A stretch of 64,000 nucleotides of DNA, taken from Rhynchopus euleeides. Lineage: Eukaryota > Euglenozoa > Diplonemea > Diplonemida > Diplonemidae. Below the pieces are notes generated by a model, which saw only the letters and a program-made list of their open reading frames with translations, was not told the DNA's origin and made no database searches. How positions within the stretch are numbered: position 1 is the first letter of the stretch; each line of letters opens with the position of its first letter. Shown here piece after piece: positions 42,423 through 52,610 of the stretch. Position numbers and translations under genes: made by a program. The stretch spans positions 1,178,001-1,242,000 of the forward strand of contig OY723304.1 in assembly GCA_963210315.1 (NCBI GenBank), written 5' to 3'.

Positions 42423-44017
42423 CATGGGCTGCATTGAATCGGATTCCAAATAAAAATCTTCGATTCCGGGAATCGTGGAATCCGGATTCCGAATCAGAAT
42501 CCGGATTCCACGATTCCAGAAAAAGAGTGGAATCGGATTCCGGAATCGAAAACGCCGATTCCAAAATTGTGGAATCCGATTCCGGAATCGAAATCACCGA
42601 TTCCGGAATCGTGGAATCGGTGGAATCCGATTCCAGAATCCAGAATCGGATTCCACCGATTCCGGAATCGAGAATCGGATTCCGGAATCTGACCCAAAAA
42701 TGTCGAAAAATGGACAAGTCGTAGGGGGACCCCAACACCCCATATACCCCCTTCTGGGACCAAAAAGTGCACGAAAGGGGTTAAAACGGCTCAATTCGTT
42801 GATTTGTTGCATTTCCCTGCTAAAAAACGGTTTTTGTGTGGGCGAGTAGTTGTAGAAAATCGCGAAAAATGTCAAAAAATCGAAATTTTCACAGAGGCCC
42901 AAAAACGTGTTTCTGGGTGAAAAATGGGCCCAAAAACCGATTTCTGGCCATTTCTGGGTGGTTTTTGGGGGTTTCCGTCCATTTTTCAGCCATTTTTCTG
43001 GTCAGAACCCACCCAGAAGCCCTTAGAAAATGGCTGGTGGCAGTTTTGGGTCGAATTGAACAGAAGGACGAATTGCTCACCAACTCTTTCGATACATGAA
43101 GATTTGGGCATTTTCCGTTACTCTCAACACATTCGCACACCATGCGAAAATTTCGAATTTTTGGCCGAAAAATGCGGTTTTTGGTTGGGCCAGGGGGCTG
43201 GCTCTCCGTCCCTGAAGTGTCCCTGAATACTTCCGGCCAACACAACGGCAACACAACATACGAAACCACGCCTGAAAATTTCCGGCGCCTGCGGCGGGCT
43301 GTTGACCCCCACCCCCCCACCCCTGCCGAGGATTTCTTCTGAGAATGGCGCTCCAAAAGTGCCGAAAATTGGCAAGACTTGGTCGAAAAAGTTGATTTTC
43401 GGTACACCTTCTTTTGTCGACCCAAAAATTTCCGGCGCCTGCGGCGGGCTCTCTGCCCCCCCCCCCCCCGCACGCGCACGGAAAGTGCGCGGCCCAGGAC
43501 GTGTTCTCCCGAAAAAAGTCGACTTTCGGTACACCTTCTTTTTAAGACCCCAAAAATTTCCGGCGCCTGCGGCGGGCTTCCCCCCCCCCCCTCCCCCGCA
43601 CGCGCACGTAAAGTGCGCGGCCGAGGATGTTCTCCCGAAAAAAGTGGATTTTCGGTACACCTTAACAAAAAAGGCCCAAAAAAAATTTACCTAATTTGGC
43701 TCGCGGAATCCACGATGACCATTATTTCGCACTGAATCGTCAATCTAAGCATGTTCCTGCCCTCATTTCGCCAGACCCCATTCACTGCTCAGCAAGAAGT
43801 CTCGGTAATCCGACGACTTTGCGAAATCGAGGCTCATCCGAGGTGAAAAATCACGAAAAATCGCATTGTCTTTTTCCCGTACAAAACCATGAAAAACCAA
43901 GTGTCACCCAATGGGAAATCTATTTTTTGACTTTTTTTGTGGAATCGGATTCCACTCGGTTTTTCGATTCCGGAATCGGATTCTCGATTCCAGGAATCCG
44001 ATTCCCTGCAGCCCATG
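42423..44017. mobile_element. 1.6 kb element inserted in the satellite (second)
   Basis: Inverted ends CATGGGCTGCA (42423) and complement ending at 44017. Flanking TTTTACA on both sides can be read as a 7-bp duplication, though satellite periodicity makes the exact length ambiguous. Both ends continue into GGAATCCGATTCC-type palindromic arrays (42432-42690 and 43938-44005). No transposase found. Confidence 0.88.
43265..43670. repeat. Three diverged tandem units inside the second element
   Basis: AATTTCCGGCGCCTGCGGCG recurs at about 43277, 43427 and 43555. Each is followed by a C-run, CACGCGCACG, AAGTGCGCGGCC and TCTCCCGAAAAAAGT in the better-preserved units. Period about 125-150 bp. Confidence 0.9.
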
Positions 44018-44431
44018 TTTTACATGTATTTTACATGTATTTTACATGTATTTTACATGTATTTTACATGTATTTTACATGTATTTTACATGTATTTTAC
44101 ATGTATTTTACATGTATTTTACATGTATTTTACATGTATTTTACATGTATTTTACATGTATTTTACATGTATTTTACATGTATTTTACATGTATTTTACA
44201 TGTATTTTACATGTATTTTACATGTATTTTACATGTATTTTACATGTATTTTACATGTATTTTACATGTATTTTACATGTATTTTACATGTATTTTACAT
44301 GTATTTTACATGTATTTTACATGTATTTTACATGTATTTTACATGTATTTTACATGTATTTTACATGTATTTTACATGTATTTTACATGTATTTTACATG
44401 TATTTTACATGTATTTTACATGTATTTTACA
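44018..44431. repeat. 11-bp satellite, block 3
   Basis: About 38 uniform ATTTTACATGT units between the second and third inserted elements. Confidence 0.97.
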
Positions 44432-45325
44432 CACGGTTTGCCCCCCGGGCGGGATCCCGGGCGGGCCCGGCCGGGTTCCGGGAAATTCCGGGATTCCCGG
44501 GATTTCCCGGCCGGGAATCCCGGGATCCCGGCCGGGAAATCCCGGGATGACCCCGGGGTATCCCGGGGTCATCCCGGGACCCCCCCGGGGTCAGGTGTAG
44601 GTGGGTGGTAAGATGACTTGAGAGTTTTGCACATTGCACATTGCACGCTGCCGTTGCCCCCTTCCCCTTTGCGATCCACCCGATGTCATTAGTTTTTGCT
44701 GGACCCGACTATTTCACCTCACATATACCGCACGTGACTTGGACCCCACAACCCCACCCCGCCCCCCCCCCCCCCCACGTAACTGCGCCGCATACACACA
44801 CCCGGCAGAGAAACCTTCCACAACAGCAAACATGCACCGTACTCTTTTGTTACTCCTCATTTTTTTTTTACAGGGGGGGGTCAAATAAACGTACTTAGTA
44901 CTACTATTCGGCGAACGCGCGGGCCTAAATCGACCTCGCCAGAAAATTAATAAATAGTTTGCGAGCGAATAGACGTACTAAGTACGTCTATTCAACTTTT
45001 CCTAAAAACGCTGTTTGCAGGGGCTCTGCGGGGCTGTTTGGTCCACCAGGGGCGCGCTGGTCACTGCTGTCGTCCGTCTCTCACTTCTTCTGCCTTCCGG
45101 TCGAGTATCCGCTCTGTTCTCGTCCTACCACTCGCCCCTCATTTGGTTTCGTACCGTTTTGATTTGTATTGCCCCCCCCCCCCCCCCTGGTTGACATTCT
45201 TGTTGAGTTAGTGAAAGCATACACAGTTCATCAGAGCTGTCAGCTTCACTGTCGGTGGTTGGTTGGTGCGTTGATGCTTAAAAAAAAGATGTGAAAAAGA
45301 CAAGCCACAACCAGCACGCCCCAAC

Positions 45326-45871
45326 TTACTTCTTCTTCAAGTTCTTGGGCTTGCTGGGGCAAGTCTGCATGTTGTGCCCAGGCTTCCTACACCCTTTGCA
45401 GAGCCTGCGGTGTTTGTTGGGAGTCTGGGTGGTCGGGGACGCTGCGCGCTTCTTTTCGGAGGACTGGGAGGACTGGGAAGGCTGTGTCTGTGTGAGAGAG
45501 TTCACACGAACCGGCTTCGCCCATGCCAAGATGCTTGACTGTTGGGTTGGCTGAGACACAACTTTCTTTTGGGTGGACTGCTTCTCTGTGCTCTCTTTTG
45601 CCTTCCCGTCCAACCCAGGTTCAAGGTCCGCACCACCAGCCTCAGGGTATGTTTCTGTGCTTGGTGCGAAGGTGAGGTCCGGACAAAGGGAGCTCTTCAC
45701 GAACCCGTCCTCCTCACCCGACACCTTCAGCACGTACCCCATATCCCGCAAGCGCTCGGCTACCAGCGTGCCCTGGCCCGGGCCAGTTGGTTGAAGGAAG
45801 GCCGGGGAGCGCATGGCGGTGGCCCATCCTCGAATATCTTGAACAGGAGGCATTCCATCAGCAGGAGGCAC
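45326..45871 (-). CDS. Zinc-knuckle protein of the nested element
   Basis: 181 residues as drawn from an ATG at 45871. The frame stays open upstream, so a 5' exon is likely. The C-terminus has a CCHC knuckle CKGCRKPGHNMQTC followed by a basic tail ending NLKKK. The middle is Ser/Thr/Gln-rich (SLTQTQPSQSSQSSEKK). CCHC knuckles bind nucleic acid and occur in gag proteins and in some transposases. No catalytic domain is visible here, so the role is unknown. Confidence 0.6.
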   Translation of the reverse strand: MPPADGMPPVQDIRGWATAMRSPAFLQPTGPGQGTLVAERLRDMGYVLKVSGEEDGFVKSSLCPDLTFAPSTETYPEAGGADLEPGLDGKAKESTEKQSTQKKVVSQPTQQSSILAWAKPVRVNSLTQTQPSQSSQSSEKKRAASPTTQTPNKHRRLCKGCRKPGHNMQTCPSKPKNLKKK

Positions 45872-46179
45872 ATGAAAGCATCGGACGTCATCATTATGTC
45901 GGACACCAGCCGAAGCTATTGGCTCTGTTGGTGGATGGTGAAATCTGGGCAGTTGGATTGCGGGTTTGCGGGCGTGTGTTGATCAGTGCTGCACAACAGG
46001 AGAGAATGTCAAACAACGTCAGGGAAGGGGGCTGCGGGGGGTGGGGGGTGGGCTCAGCTGGTCCTCGAAGGCTACATCTATGGTGAGGTGTGTCTGGGGC
46101 CATCCGTCCACATCTTCTCGTTGGTGGTAGGGACTGCGGACGCCGTAGATGAGGAGTCGTTTAATGCGCGCCGCTCTTC

Positions 46180-46300
46180 AGCAGTGATTTTGACGCCTCT
46201 GGACCCCAGGAGTTTGCGGGTTTCCGGGTTTGCGGTCTTCAGCAGTGGTTCTGATGCCTCTGGACCGCAGGAGTTTGCGGGTTCGCTGGTTTCCCGTCCG
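46180..46300. repeat. Tandem duplication of about 57 bp
   Basis: TCTTCAGCAGTG through CAGGAGTTTGCGGGTT occurs twice, at about 46176 and 46237, inside the nested 1.76 kb element. Confidence 0.85.
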
Positions 46301-46804
46301 TATGTGTCTGAGGGGGGATGCCCCGATTCCCTTCGTCACGACATATCTTTGAGCGTAGGTCACTTCCCCCCTCTACGGACCCCGTGCACCCTGGTTCCCC
46401 TAAGTGGCACCAATAGACCCCGTTGTCCCCATTCCTTGCCCCAAAGTTTGCAGATTTGTGTGTCTCCAAAAAGAAAATCTCAAAAAAAACGAAAAATTTC
46501 CCCCAAAAAAAGGGTGAAAAGTAAGTACTACTATTCAACGGCCCAACGTGCCCCAGAGCCCCAAAAAAATAAGTACTACTATTCGGCTAAGTACTACTAT
46601 TCAACTAAGTACGTTTATTTGACCCCCCCCTGTAAGCACACTCGTGTGAGCGGAAAGCGCCCCACCACAGCTGCAACCAAACGTGCTCTATACACTAACC
46701 CCACCCTTCATCAGGCTCAGGGTGTGATCAGTTCAGGGTTTTGTGTGTAGAAGCGTCAACGCAACAAACAAAAGGAAATTCATCAGAGCGGTTGTAGCTG
46801 TGAA

Positions 46805-49369
46805 GTGATAGGGCGCTTTTCCTTCCTGCTCGTTGGTGATGCAGCACCAGGGCAGAAAGGAGGGAAGAGGGCGAGGGATGATGCGGATGACGGCGACAGC
46901 GATGGCGACGGCGGCAAGAGCCGCAAGCAACCTCGCCGAGGCAAGGCGGAGGTAGCGGCCCCGGAACCGGACCCCACCACTGACAACGACGACGACGACG
47001 ACGACGACATCGACGACGCCATTGAGGCGGTGCTGAAGGAGGTGAAGCGGAAGAGGCAGCCGCTGATCGATTTGGCCGTCGCTGAAGGGGTCCTCACAGA
47101 GAATGAGAAAGCCCCCCTCATGCCGAAGATCGCCCGCCTGATTGCTCTCGGACGGAAGAAGAAGGAGCTCGCCGCCAGCGCAGTGGCCTTGCGCACGCCG
47201 ACGGGGAAGTTGCGCCGCCCGGCAAAGGCCGCCCTCGCCGAGAGCCTCAGCAGCCAAGCTGACCTGACCCCCCCGAAGCTGCAGCCTGCCCAGTCTTTGT
47301 CGACCCGCTTCTCCGAGTTCAAGTGGCTTTCAGTCAAGACGAAAGCGGAGGCCACGACCGACGGGTACAGGTTCGCGAAGGCCACGGCGAGATGCTGCGA
47401 CGAGCAGGAGGTGCCCGTGTGTGCTCCGTGCAAGTGGGCGTTTGCACCCGGCGTCGACAGGCACGACCTCACGAGCCACGTGGGTACGAAGGGCCACGGT
47501 CGCAATGCAACGACCCCAGTCGACGCCTCAACGCCAAACCGTGACGCATCCACACCAGCAGCCGACCGATCCACACCAGCAGCCGACCGATCCACACCTT
47601 CGAGCAACCGACCCGCACCAGCAAACTCCAACGTCCGGGAAACGCTGCTGGAGGTGTGCACGATGGCAGGGCTCTCGTTTCGTGGCGCGACGCAGGTCTT
47701 CCGTGCCGTCTCTGGGCTCACCATCCCAGAAGACGTCAACATGCAGAAGGTCTGGCAGAGGAGCGGGGCGACCGTCTACGACAACCACCTCGACACGATT
47801 GCCGATATGCTCGCAGGACAAGATCTGAGCATCGTCCACGACTGTGGTTCGACGATCCAGGGTCAGAATGTCGTGTTGTTCATTGCACAGACCGCTACAA
47901 CGTCCGTTGCGCTGCCGCTACAGTATTCGGATGTCCCGTTTACAGGTCTTACGGTGCGCACCGCGCTGGAGGAATCTCTCGCTGCTGTCGGTGTGGGGAT
48001 TGAACAGGTGAGGGTCGTGCGCAGCGATCGTGGTGGGTCGAACGTGAAGATGTCGCGCGACCTAGCAGGAGAGGCTCACATCCCGTACGTATCCTGCCTG
48101 GCTCACCTGCTGAACAACACCCTTTCCGATGTTCGTCGGATGATGAAGGCCGCCGAGGACCCCCTGCTCGACTTCTTCCACCTCACGAACTACGTGTTTG
48201 GTGACGCGAAAAAGCAGAACAAGTGGCGGGACCACCAAAGAAGTGTGCAGAGCGACCCCCAGACACACACGGCGGGTGTCCTATTGGCGAAGCTGCGGAA
48301 GCAGTCGGCATCGACGACAACGCGGGAACAGGACAAACTTCTGGACAAGATGAAGGGCCTCTGCAAGGCCGCGGTGACCGAGGCGCACAAGGATGCGATT
48401 GCCAACGCAAAGACGTTTGGGGAGCTTTGCAGCTTGATGTCTGCAGCACACGCCGACATGAAGAGCACTCTGCAGGAGGCGGTGGCCATCAAACGTGCAC
48501 CCCGGATCTACGACACACGCTTCGTCAGCATGCTCGACTGCGCGGAGCACTTTGAAGAGCGTGTCGCCATGCTGTACTCGTACATGGCTACCGGGATTGG
48601 CAATGCCTACACTCCCCCCACGTTCGAGAAGCTTGCTGTGCTGCTGAAGACCGTCGGTTCTGAGGCGCTTCAGGACATGCTGACGGAGTTCGTCCGTGCC
48701 GCGGCGCCGGTAAGAGCCGCTTTGTCGCGGTACAGCAACGCGCAGGCACCCGGGACGGTTGGATCGGCGACGATCTACGCGGAGGTGGAGGAGCTGATCG
48801 ACATCCTCCAGAGGGCGAGCACGGGGGATGGACTCGCAGCCCGCGTGTCCAAGACCTTCTACAACGGTCTGCAGAGCCGGTGGCGCGAATCCTCGGAAAC
48901 GGGCCGGGGGTTCTACCTCTCTGTGCGCCAGCTGACTCCGGAGGGGTACGAGACCCTGGAGATGCTGGATGACCTGCTGCCACGCGAAGACCTCGGCAAG
49001 CACATCGGCTTCGACGTCACCGCGCCCATGTACCAGGCGTACACTTCGGCAGTGTCGGAGCACGAGGTCGGCTCAGAGAGGGTATTCTGGAAACGCCAGC
49101 TTACCAACGAGACGCTCAAGCCTCTTGCTGAGCGTGTGTTGTTTCTCCTCACCTTGCCCCCTTCCTGCACAGCACCTGACAGCGCACTCTCTGTCATGAT
49201 GCAAGCCATCCCCGTGTGCCGGAGTGCTATGTCCCGCGACTCCCACGCAAAGCTCTCGCTCTTGGCCATCAATCAAGATGTGCGAGGTGCGTACGGCAAG
49301 GAGTGTGGCTTCCGGCGGACATTCCCGTCACTCCGTGTGAATGACGCTGAGAGTGACGATGAGGAGTGA
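46805..49369 (+). CDS. hAT-like (DUF659-type) transposase
   Basis: 854 open codons. The frame opens at a GTG and has no ATG until MPKIARLI about 105 codons in, so the true start is probably in an upstream exon joined near 46850 (AG acceptors before GGCAGAAAGG). Order: acidic/basic N-terminal region; a BED-like zinc finger at about 204-230 (VCAPCKWAFAPG ... HDLTSHVGTKGH); an RNase-H fold with VHDCGST (Asp about 346), RSDRGGSN (Asp about 408) and VSCLAHLLNN (the hAT CxxH motif, about 430-433); then YDTRFVSMLDCAEHFEE, typical of the post-catalytic region. hAT enzymes cut and paste DNA by hairpin intermediates. It is complete apart from the start and could be active. Confidence 0.85.
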   Translation: MIGRFSFLLVGDAAPGQKGGKRARDDADDGDSDGDGGKSRKQPRRGKAEVAAPEPDPTTDNDDDDDDDIDDAIEAVLKEVKRKRQPLIDLAVAEGVLTENEKAPLMPKIARLIALGRKKKELAASAVALRTPTGKLRRPAKAALAESLSSQADLTPPKLQPAQSLSTRFSEFKWLSVKTKAEATTDGYRFAKATARCCDEQEVPVCAPCKWAFAPGVDRHDLTSHVGTKGHGRNATTPVDASTPNRDASTPAADRSTPAADRSTPSSNRPAPANSNVRETLLEVCTMAGLSFRGATQVFRAVSGLTIPEDVNMQKVWQRSGATVYDNHLDTIADMLAGQDLSIVHDCGSTIQGQNVVLFIAQTATTSVALPLQYSDVPFTGLTVRTALEESLAAVGVGIEQVRVVRSDRGGSNVKMSRDLAGEAHIPYVSCLAHLLNNTLSDVRRMMKAAEDPLLDFFHLTNYVFGDAKKQNKWRDHQRSVQSDPQTHTAGVLLAKLRKQSASTTTREQDKLLDKMKGLCKAAVTEAHKDAIANAKTFGELCSLMSAAHADMKSTLQEAVAIKRAPRIYDTRFVSMLDCAEHFEERVAMLYSYMATGIGNAYTPPTFEKLAVLLKTVGSEALQDMLTEFVRAAAPVRAALSRYSNAQAPGTVGSATIYAEVEELIDILQRASTGDGLAARVSKTFYNGLQSRWRESSETGRGFYLSVRQLTPEGYETLEMLDDLLPREDLGKHIGFDVTAPMYQAYTSAVSEHEVGSERVFWKRQLTNETLKPLAERVLFLLTLPPSCTAPDSALSVMMQAIPVCRSAMSRDSHAKLSLLAINQDVRGAYGKECGFRRTFPSLRVNDAESDDEE

Positions 49370-50241
49370 TTTGTCCGGCACAGTGTGTGCGTCCGTGTGT
49401 GTGTATATCGTATTCCTTGCTGTCTGTGTCTGACGTCTTGTTCTGCAGCTGTGAGACGTCGTATGATGCTGATTGCCCTCCGATGCCATCAGCTGCTTTG
49501 GAGTCACGAGGGTATTGTGGCTCCCTTCGGAGGTTGTTGTTGCAGTGCATGTACTGCTTTTGTGTTTGTAGTTTGCCGGATCAGAAAGTCAGGAGAAGCG
49601 AATCGCGCGGCGCCCCAGACCCCAGCCCCTGCCACTTGCCACTTGTGTGCTGCCTTCGTGTGTGCGCCTGTGCCTCCCTGTTCTGCATTTGGTTGCCCTC
49701 GCGGGTATCACGATACAGAGCAGTCCACCCCCTCCCCCCCCCAAAAATCGTTCGCATCATCTTGGCGCCCATTCCTTCCACTTTCTGTGGATGTGTTTGG
49801 TATTTCCGAACGGAATTTTCCAGCGTCAAGACTGATACCTCGCCGTTTTCGAGTCAGTCACTTCCACCGCCGCTGCGATTTGCGTACCGGTAGTTGTGCA
49901 GAAATGCTAACATTTAATTTGCTCTGTGGAACCTGGACTGCACCTTCTGGGATGTGAGTCTGTAGATAGTTGGACAGTTGCAGTACCCATCTGTTAGAAA
50001 GCTGAAAGGAACCTTGTCGGGCGATCAAGGACGACTGAGGGTTCAGTTTGAGTTTAATGTGGTCCAAGGGTACAACAGACATCACTGCTTGCAGATCCCT
50101 CTTGCTTGTCCCTCTGGTAACTTCCAACGGCTCAAACTCCTCGACTTCCTTGGGTGGGCATTTGCCATACCTGACGTAAAACAGTGATGCTTCGTGCTAG
50201 TGGTGAACCTGACGTTAGTAAAGGAAGGGTGCTGCGGCTGT
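49370..50241. other. Downstream of the transposase, no gene seen
   Basis: Part of the 11.5 kb transposon. Weak frames only; ends where the retrotransposon begins. Confidence 0.4.
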
Positions 50242-50459
50242 TGGCCACAGTGGGCCTGCTCACTAGTCGGAGTTCCCAAGGTTCCTGCCCCCCTCTCCCC
50301 TCGGTTCCATGCCATCTCTCCCCTTCTCTATTCGGTCACAGGAATGTTGGCTTGCAGTCCGTATAATTCTTGGGTTTTACACACAACCCCCCACACCTCA
50401 GGTAACGACAAGCTCCAACTTACTTTCTCCCACGGACTGCGCAAAGCCTTTCTCTTTTT
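50242..50459 (+). repeat. Split direct repeat A1
   Basis: Begins TGGCCACAGTGGGCC and ends in TTTCTCTTTTT; matches A2 over 218 bp with no difference noticed by eye. Confidence 0.95.
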
Positions 50460-50497
50460 ACACTTCAGAGAAGCAGTCCGTGGGAGAAGCTCTTAAA

Positions 50498-51481
50498 ATG
50501 GAAGCGGTTACACAGATGCTCGACAGGCTCCACCAGCGCGGAGTGACCGAGATTGTGTACGAGGTCAGAGCATCCCCACAGGATGGCGACGAAATTGGGG
50601 GAGAGTACTCTCGCCACGCGGGGGTGCTGCGAAAAAATGAGGACAACACGTACACCATCCTCTACACCCTGCCGTTAGAGGAACTCGATGAAGTCGAGCC
50701 CACGGGGTTGCAAGAATGCACCATCCCCGTGGTGGGGTTTGACTACGCCAACCTCAGATCGGTGCATGAATACGCGAGGAAGCAGACCAAGGCACAACTC
50801 GACCTCATGAGAGAGTCGGTACTAGACCTCGCCAAGGCGGTCCGCGAAGGCGCCAAGCAGGCGGGGACTGGGGGGAAAGCGGGAGGTGAGGCCGGGGCGG
50901 CACAGGCGCAACCGGAGGGGAGCAGCCCCCCTGCCCAGGACCCCCCCAAGCTCCCGACAATCGGGAACCTGCAGTCGGCCCTCAGCCTGCCCAACATGAG
51001 GCCGGCTTGCGTCTCCCAGTGGCAGGGGTTTTTGAAGGCAGGAGGGGTGGCAGCGGCGCGGGAGATGATCCGAGACCTGAGGCTGCAGTTCGGGACATCG
51101 AACAAGGTGACCCACCTGAGCACGTGGGTCGCCCTCGCGCAGGAGGCTGCTGAGCGGGGGTTCTGGTCCACCACCGTGACCCAGATGGGGAACCAGCTGC
51201 TGCACGAGCTGGTGGTGAATGAGGCGTGGAAACAACACAGGATCCCCCGGGCGCAGGTGGAGGCGGAGATGCGGACGGCCGACACGGAAGCATCCGCTGC
51301 TGACCGGGCCATCGCCAAGCTGGCGGGGCGTGCACGCACGACGAAGGGGGGAAAGGGGGGCAACGGTGGCCCTCCCCAGTCTTTTCCCCCCCCGAATCGG
51401 TATTCCCCCTACCCCCACCACACATTTCAGGGAAAGGGGGGAAAGGGGGGGAAACCCCGGGGCAACACCAACTGGAATTAA
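50498..51481 (+). CDS. Gag-like protein of the retrotransposon
   Basis: 327 residues from the first ATG after A1 (MEAVTQMLDRLHQRG). N-terminal alpha/beta-like region, a helical middle (VHEYARKQTKAQLDLMRESV), a second helical block with conserved tryptophans (VSQWQGFLKAGGVAAAREM, STWVALAQEAAERGFW), then a basic glycine-rich tail (TKGGKGGNGG, KGGKGGKPRG) suited to RNA binding. No zinc knuckle. The position before the recombinase and RT genes supports the gag assignment; sequence alone would not. Confidence 0.7.
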   Translation: MEAVTQMLDRLHQRGVTEIVYEVRASPQDGDEIGGEYSRHAGVLRKNEDNTYTILYTLPLEELDEVEPTGLQECTIPVVGFDYANLRSVHEYARKQTKAQLDLMRESVLDLAKAVREGAKQAGTGGKAGGEAGAAQAQPEGSSPPAQDPPKLPTIGNLQSALSLPNMRPACVSQWQGFLKAGGVAAAREMIRDLRLQFGTSNKVTHLSTWVALAQEAAERGFWSTTVTQMGNQLLHELVVNEAWKQHRIPRAQVEAEMRTADTEASAADRAIAKLAGRARTTKGGKGGNGGPPQSFPPPNRYSPYPHHTFQGKGGKGGKPRGNTNWN

Positions 51482-51504
51482 CACCGGCACTCGGCCAGGA
51501 CATC

Positions 51505-52569
51505 ATGCAGGCACTCGGCCAAATCACGGCACTCTGCCAAAAACTGGGACAGGAAAGGCCCCCCCAACCCCCTACCCCCCCTCCCGCCCCCCAGAACATC
51601 GTCCAGAACACTCTGTCGGAGGTGTACACGCAAGCTGCGCCGGCAAGGACCCGGGCCAGGGACGACCACACTCTGTGGGAAGCAAAGGAACGGCTGGAAG
51701 AAGTCATGAAAGAGAGCCTGGCGGAACGCACAATCTCCACCAGGGGTGGGCTATGGAAAAGACTGGAAAGTTGGTGTGTGACAGCAGACCTCTCCCTACC
51801 CCCCTCGGAAGATGCAGCAGTTCTGTTTCTGGCGGGAATGACCCACTTGACAACAAGCACAGTCAAAAATTATGCATCGGCAATAAACGCAGTCGGTCTG
51901 CAGCAGGGGAATTGGTCCCCGCTCCCCCTTCAGGGCTATGCCAACGCACTGGCTCGTGCGACCCCCTTTTCCCCCCCGAAGCAAGCTGTCCCCGCAAAAA
52001 AGGCCGAAGTGACCCAGGCGGTGTTTGTTCTGTTCACAAGGGGGCACGAGGTGGAGGCGAACCTGTTGTTGTTTCTGTGGAAGACAGCCTGCCGCTACCG
52101 CGATGCGGCAGATCTCACGGTAAAGGATGTGAAACCCACAGCATGTGGAACACGACTCGTGGTGGATTTTTACAGGTCAAAGGCAATCAAGACGACCCCA
52201 TTTGTGGATCGCAGGTTCGCAGTTGCAGCGGGGGCGGGTTTGGAGCGTCTGATTGCGTTCGTGGTGGAGAAAAGACAGACATGCCCCTTGGAATCCCTTC
52301 TGTTCGGTGTCCCCCACTCCCAATTTCTGCGCCTTCTCCGCCAATGCCCCAACTGCCAAGAGTGGACGCTTCATTCACCCCGACGGGGGGCCCTGCAATT
52401 TCTAGCCACACTGGCAGCCAACGGTATCCTCCCCCCCCAGGACATCCCCAGGATTGCCAGGCACAAAACCGCGAACCCCATTCTTCCCCCCACCACCATG
52501 AGATACCTCGCGAACGTGAACGAGGAGGTGGCCCTGGCCCTCTCCCCAGAGTGTTGTGCCCGTCTTTAA
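51505..52569 (+). CDS. Tyrosine recombinase of the retrotransposon
   Basis: 354 residues, ATG at 51505, 23 bases after the gag stop. The N-terminal ~170 residues form a SAM-like core-binding region (AGMTHLTTSTVKNYASAINA). The catalytic residues of the family are all visible: Arg197 in CRYRDAADL, His290 and Arg293 in LHSPRRGALQFLA, His320 in IARHKTANP and Tyr334 in TTMRYL. Such enzymes insert the circular DNA intermediate by strand exchange through a covalent tyrosine link. All catalytic positions are present, so it is potentially functional. Confidence 0.92.
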   Translation: MQALGQITALCQKLGQERPPQPPTPPPAPQNIVQNTLSEVYTQAAPARTRARDDHTLWEAKERLEEVMKESLAERTISTRGGLWKRLESWCVTADLSLPPSEDAAVLFLAGMTHLTTSTVKNYASAINAVGLQQGNWSPLPLQGYANALARATPFSPPKQAVPAKKAEVTQAVFVLFTRGHEVEANLLLFLWKTACRYRDAADLTVKDVKPTACGTRLVVDFYRSKAIKTTPFVDRRFAVAAGAGLERLIAFVVEKRQTCPLESLLFGVPHSQFLRLLRQCPNCQEWTLHSPRRGALQFLATLAANGILPPQDIPRIARHKTANPILPPTTMRYLANVNEEVALALSPECCARL

Positions 52570-52610
52570 CGGAACTTGGTGCCCCCCCCGAGCATAGTAG
52601 CCACTCCGGC

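Larger units (their letters stand above)
44871..46632. mobile_element. 1.76 kb element nested in the 11.5 kb transposon
   Basis: Perfect 29-bp inverted ends (44871-44899 and 46604-46632) starting CAGGGGGGGGTCAAATAAAC, flanked by TA on both sides. Subterminal AGTACTACTATTC repeats occur near both ends. It carries a zinc-knuckle frame on the minus strand and no recognisable transposase. Confidence 0.88.

Noticed and set aside
42106..42724. Frames running from satellite block 2 into the GGAATCC array
   Set aside because: Composed only of repeat translations.
51219..52610. Upstream extension of the RT frame through gag and the recombinase
   Set aside because: This part is low-complexity and out of frame with two genes that have clear features. 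The RT start was set at 52611, after the recombinase stop.
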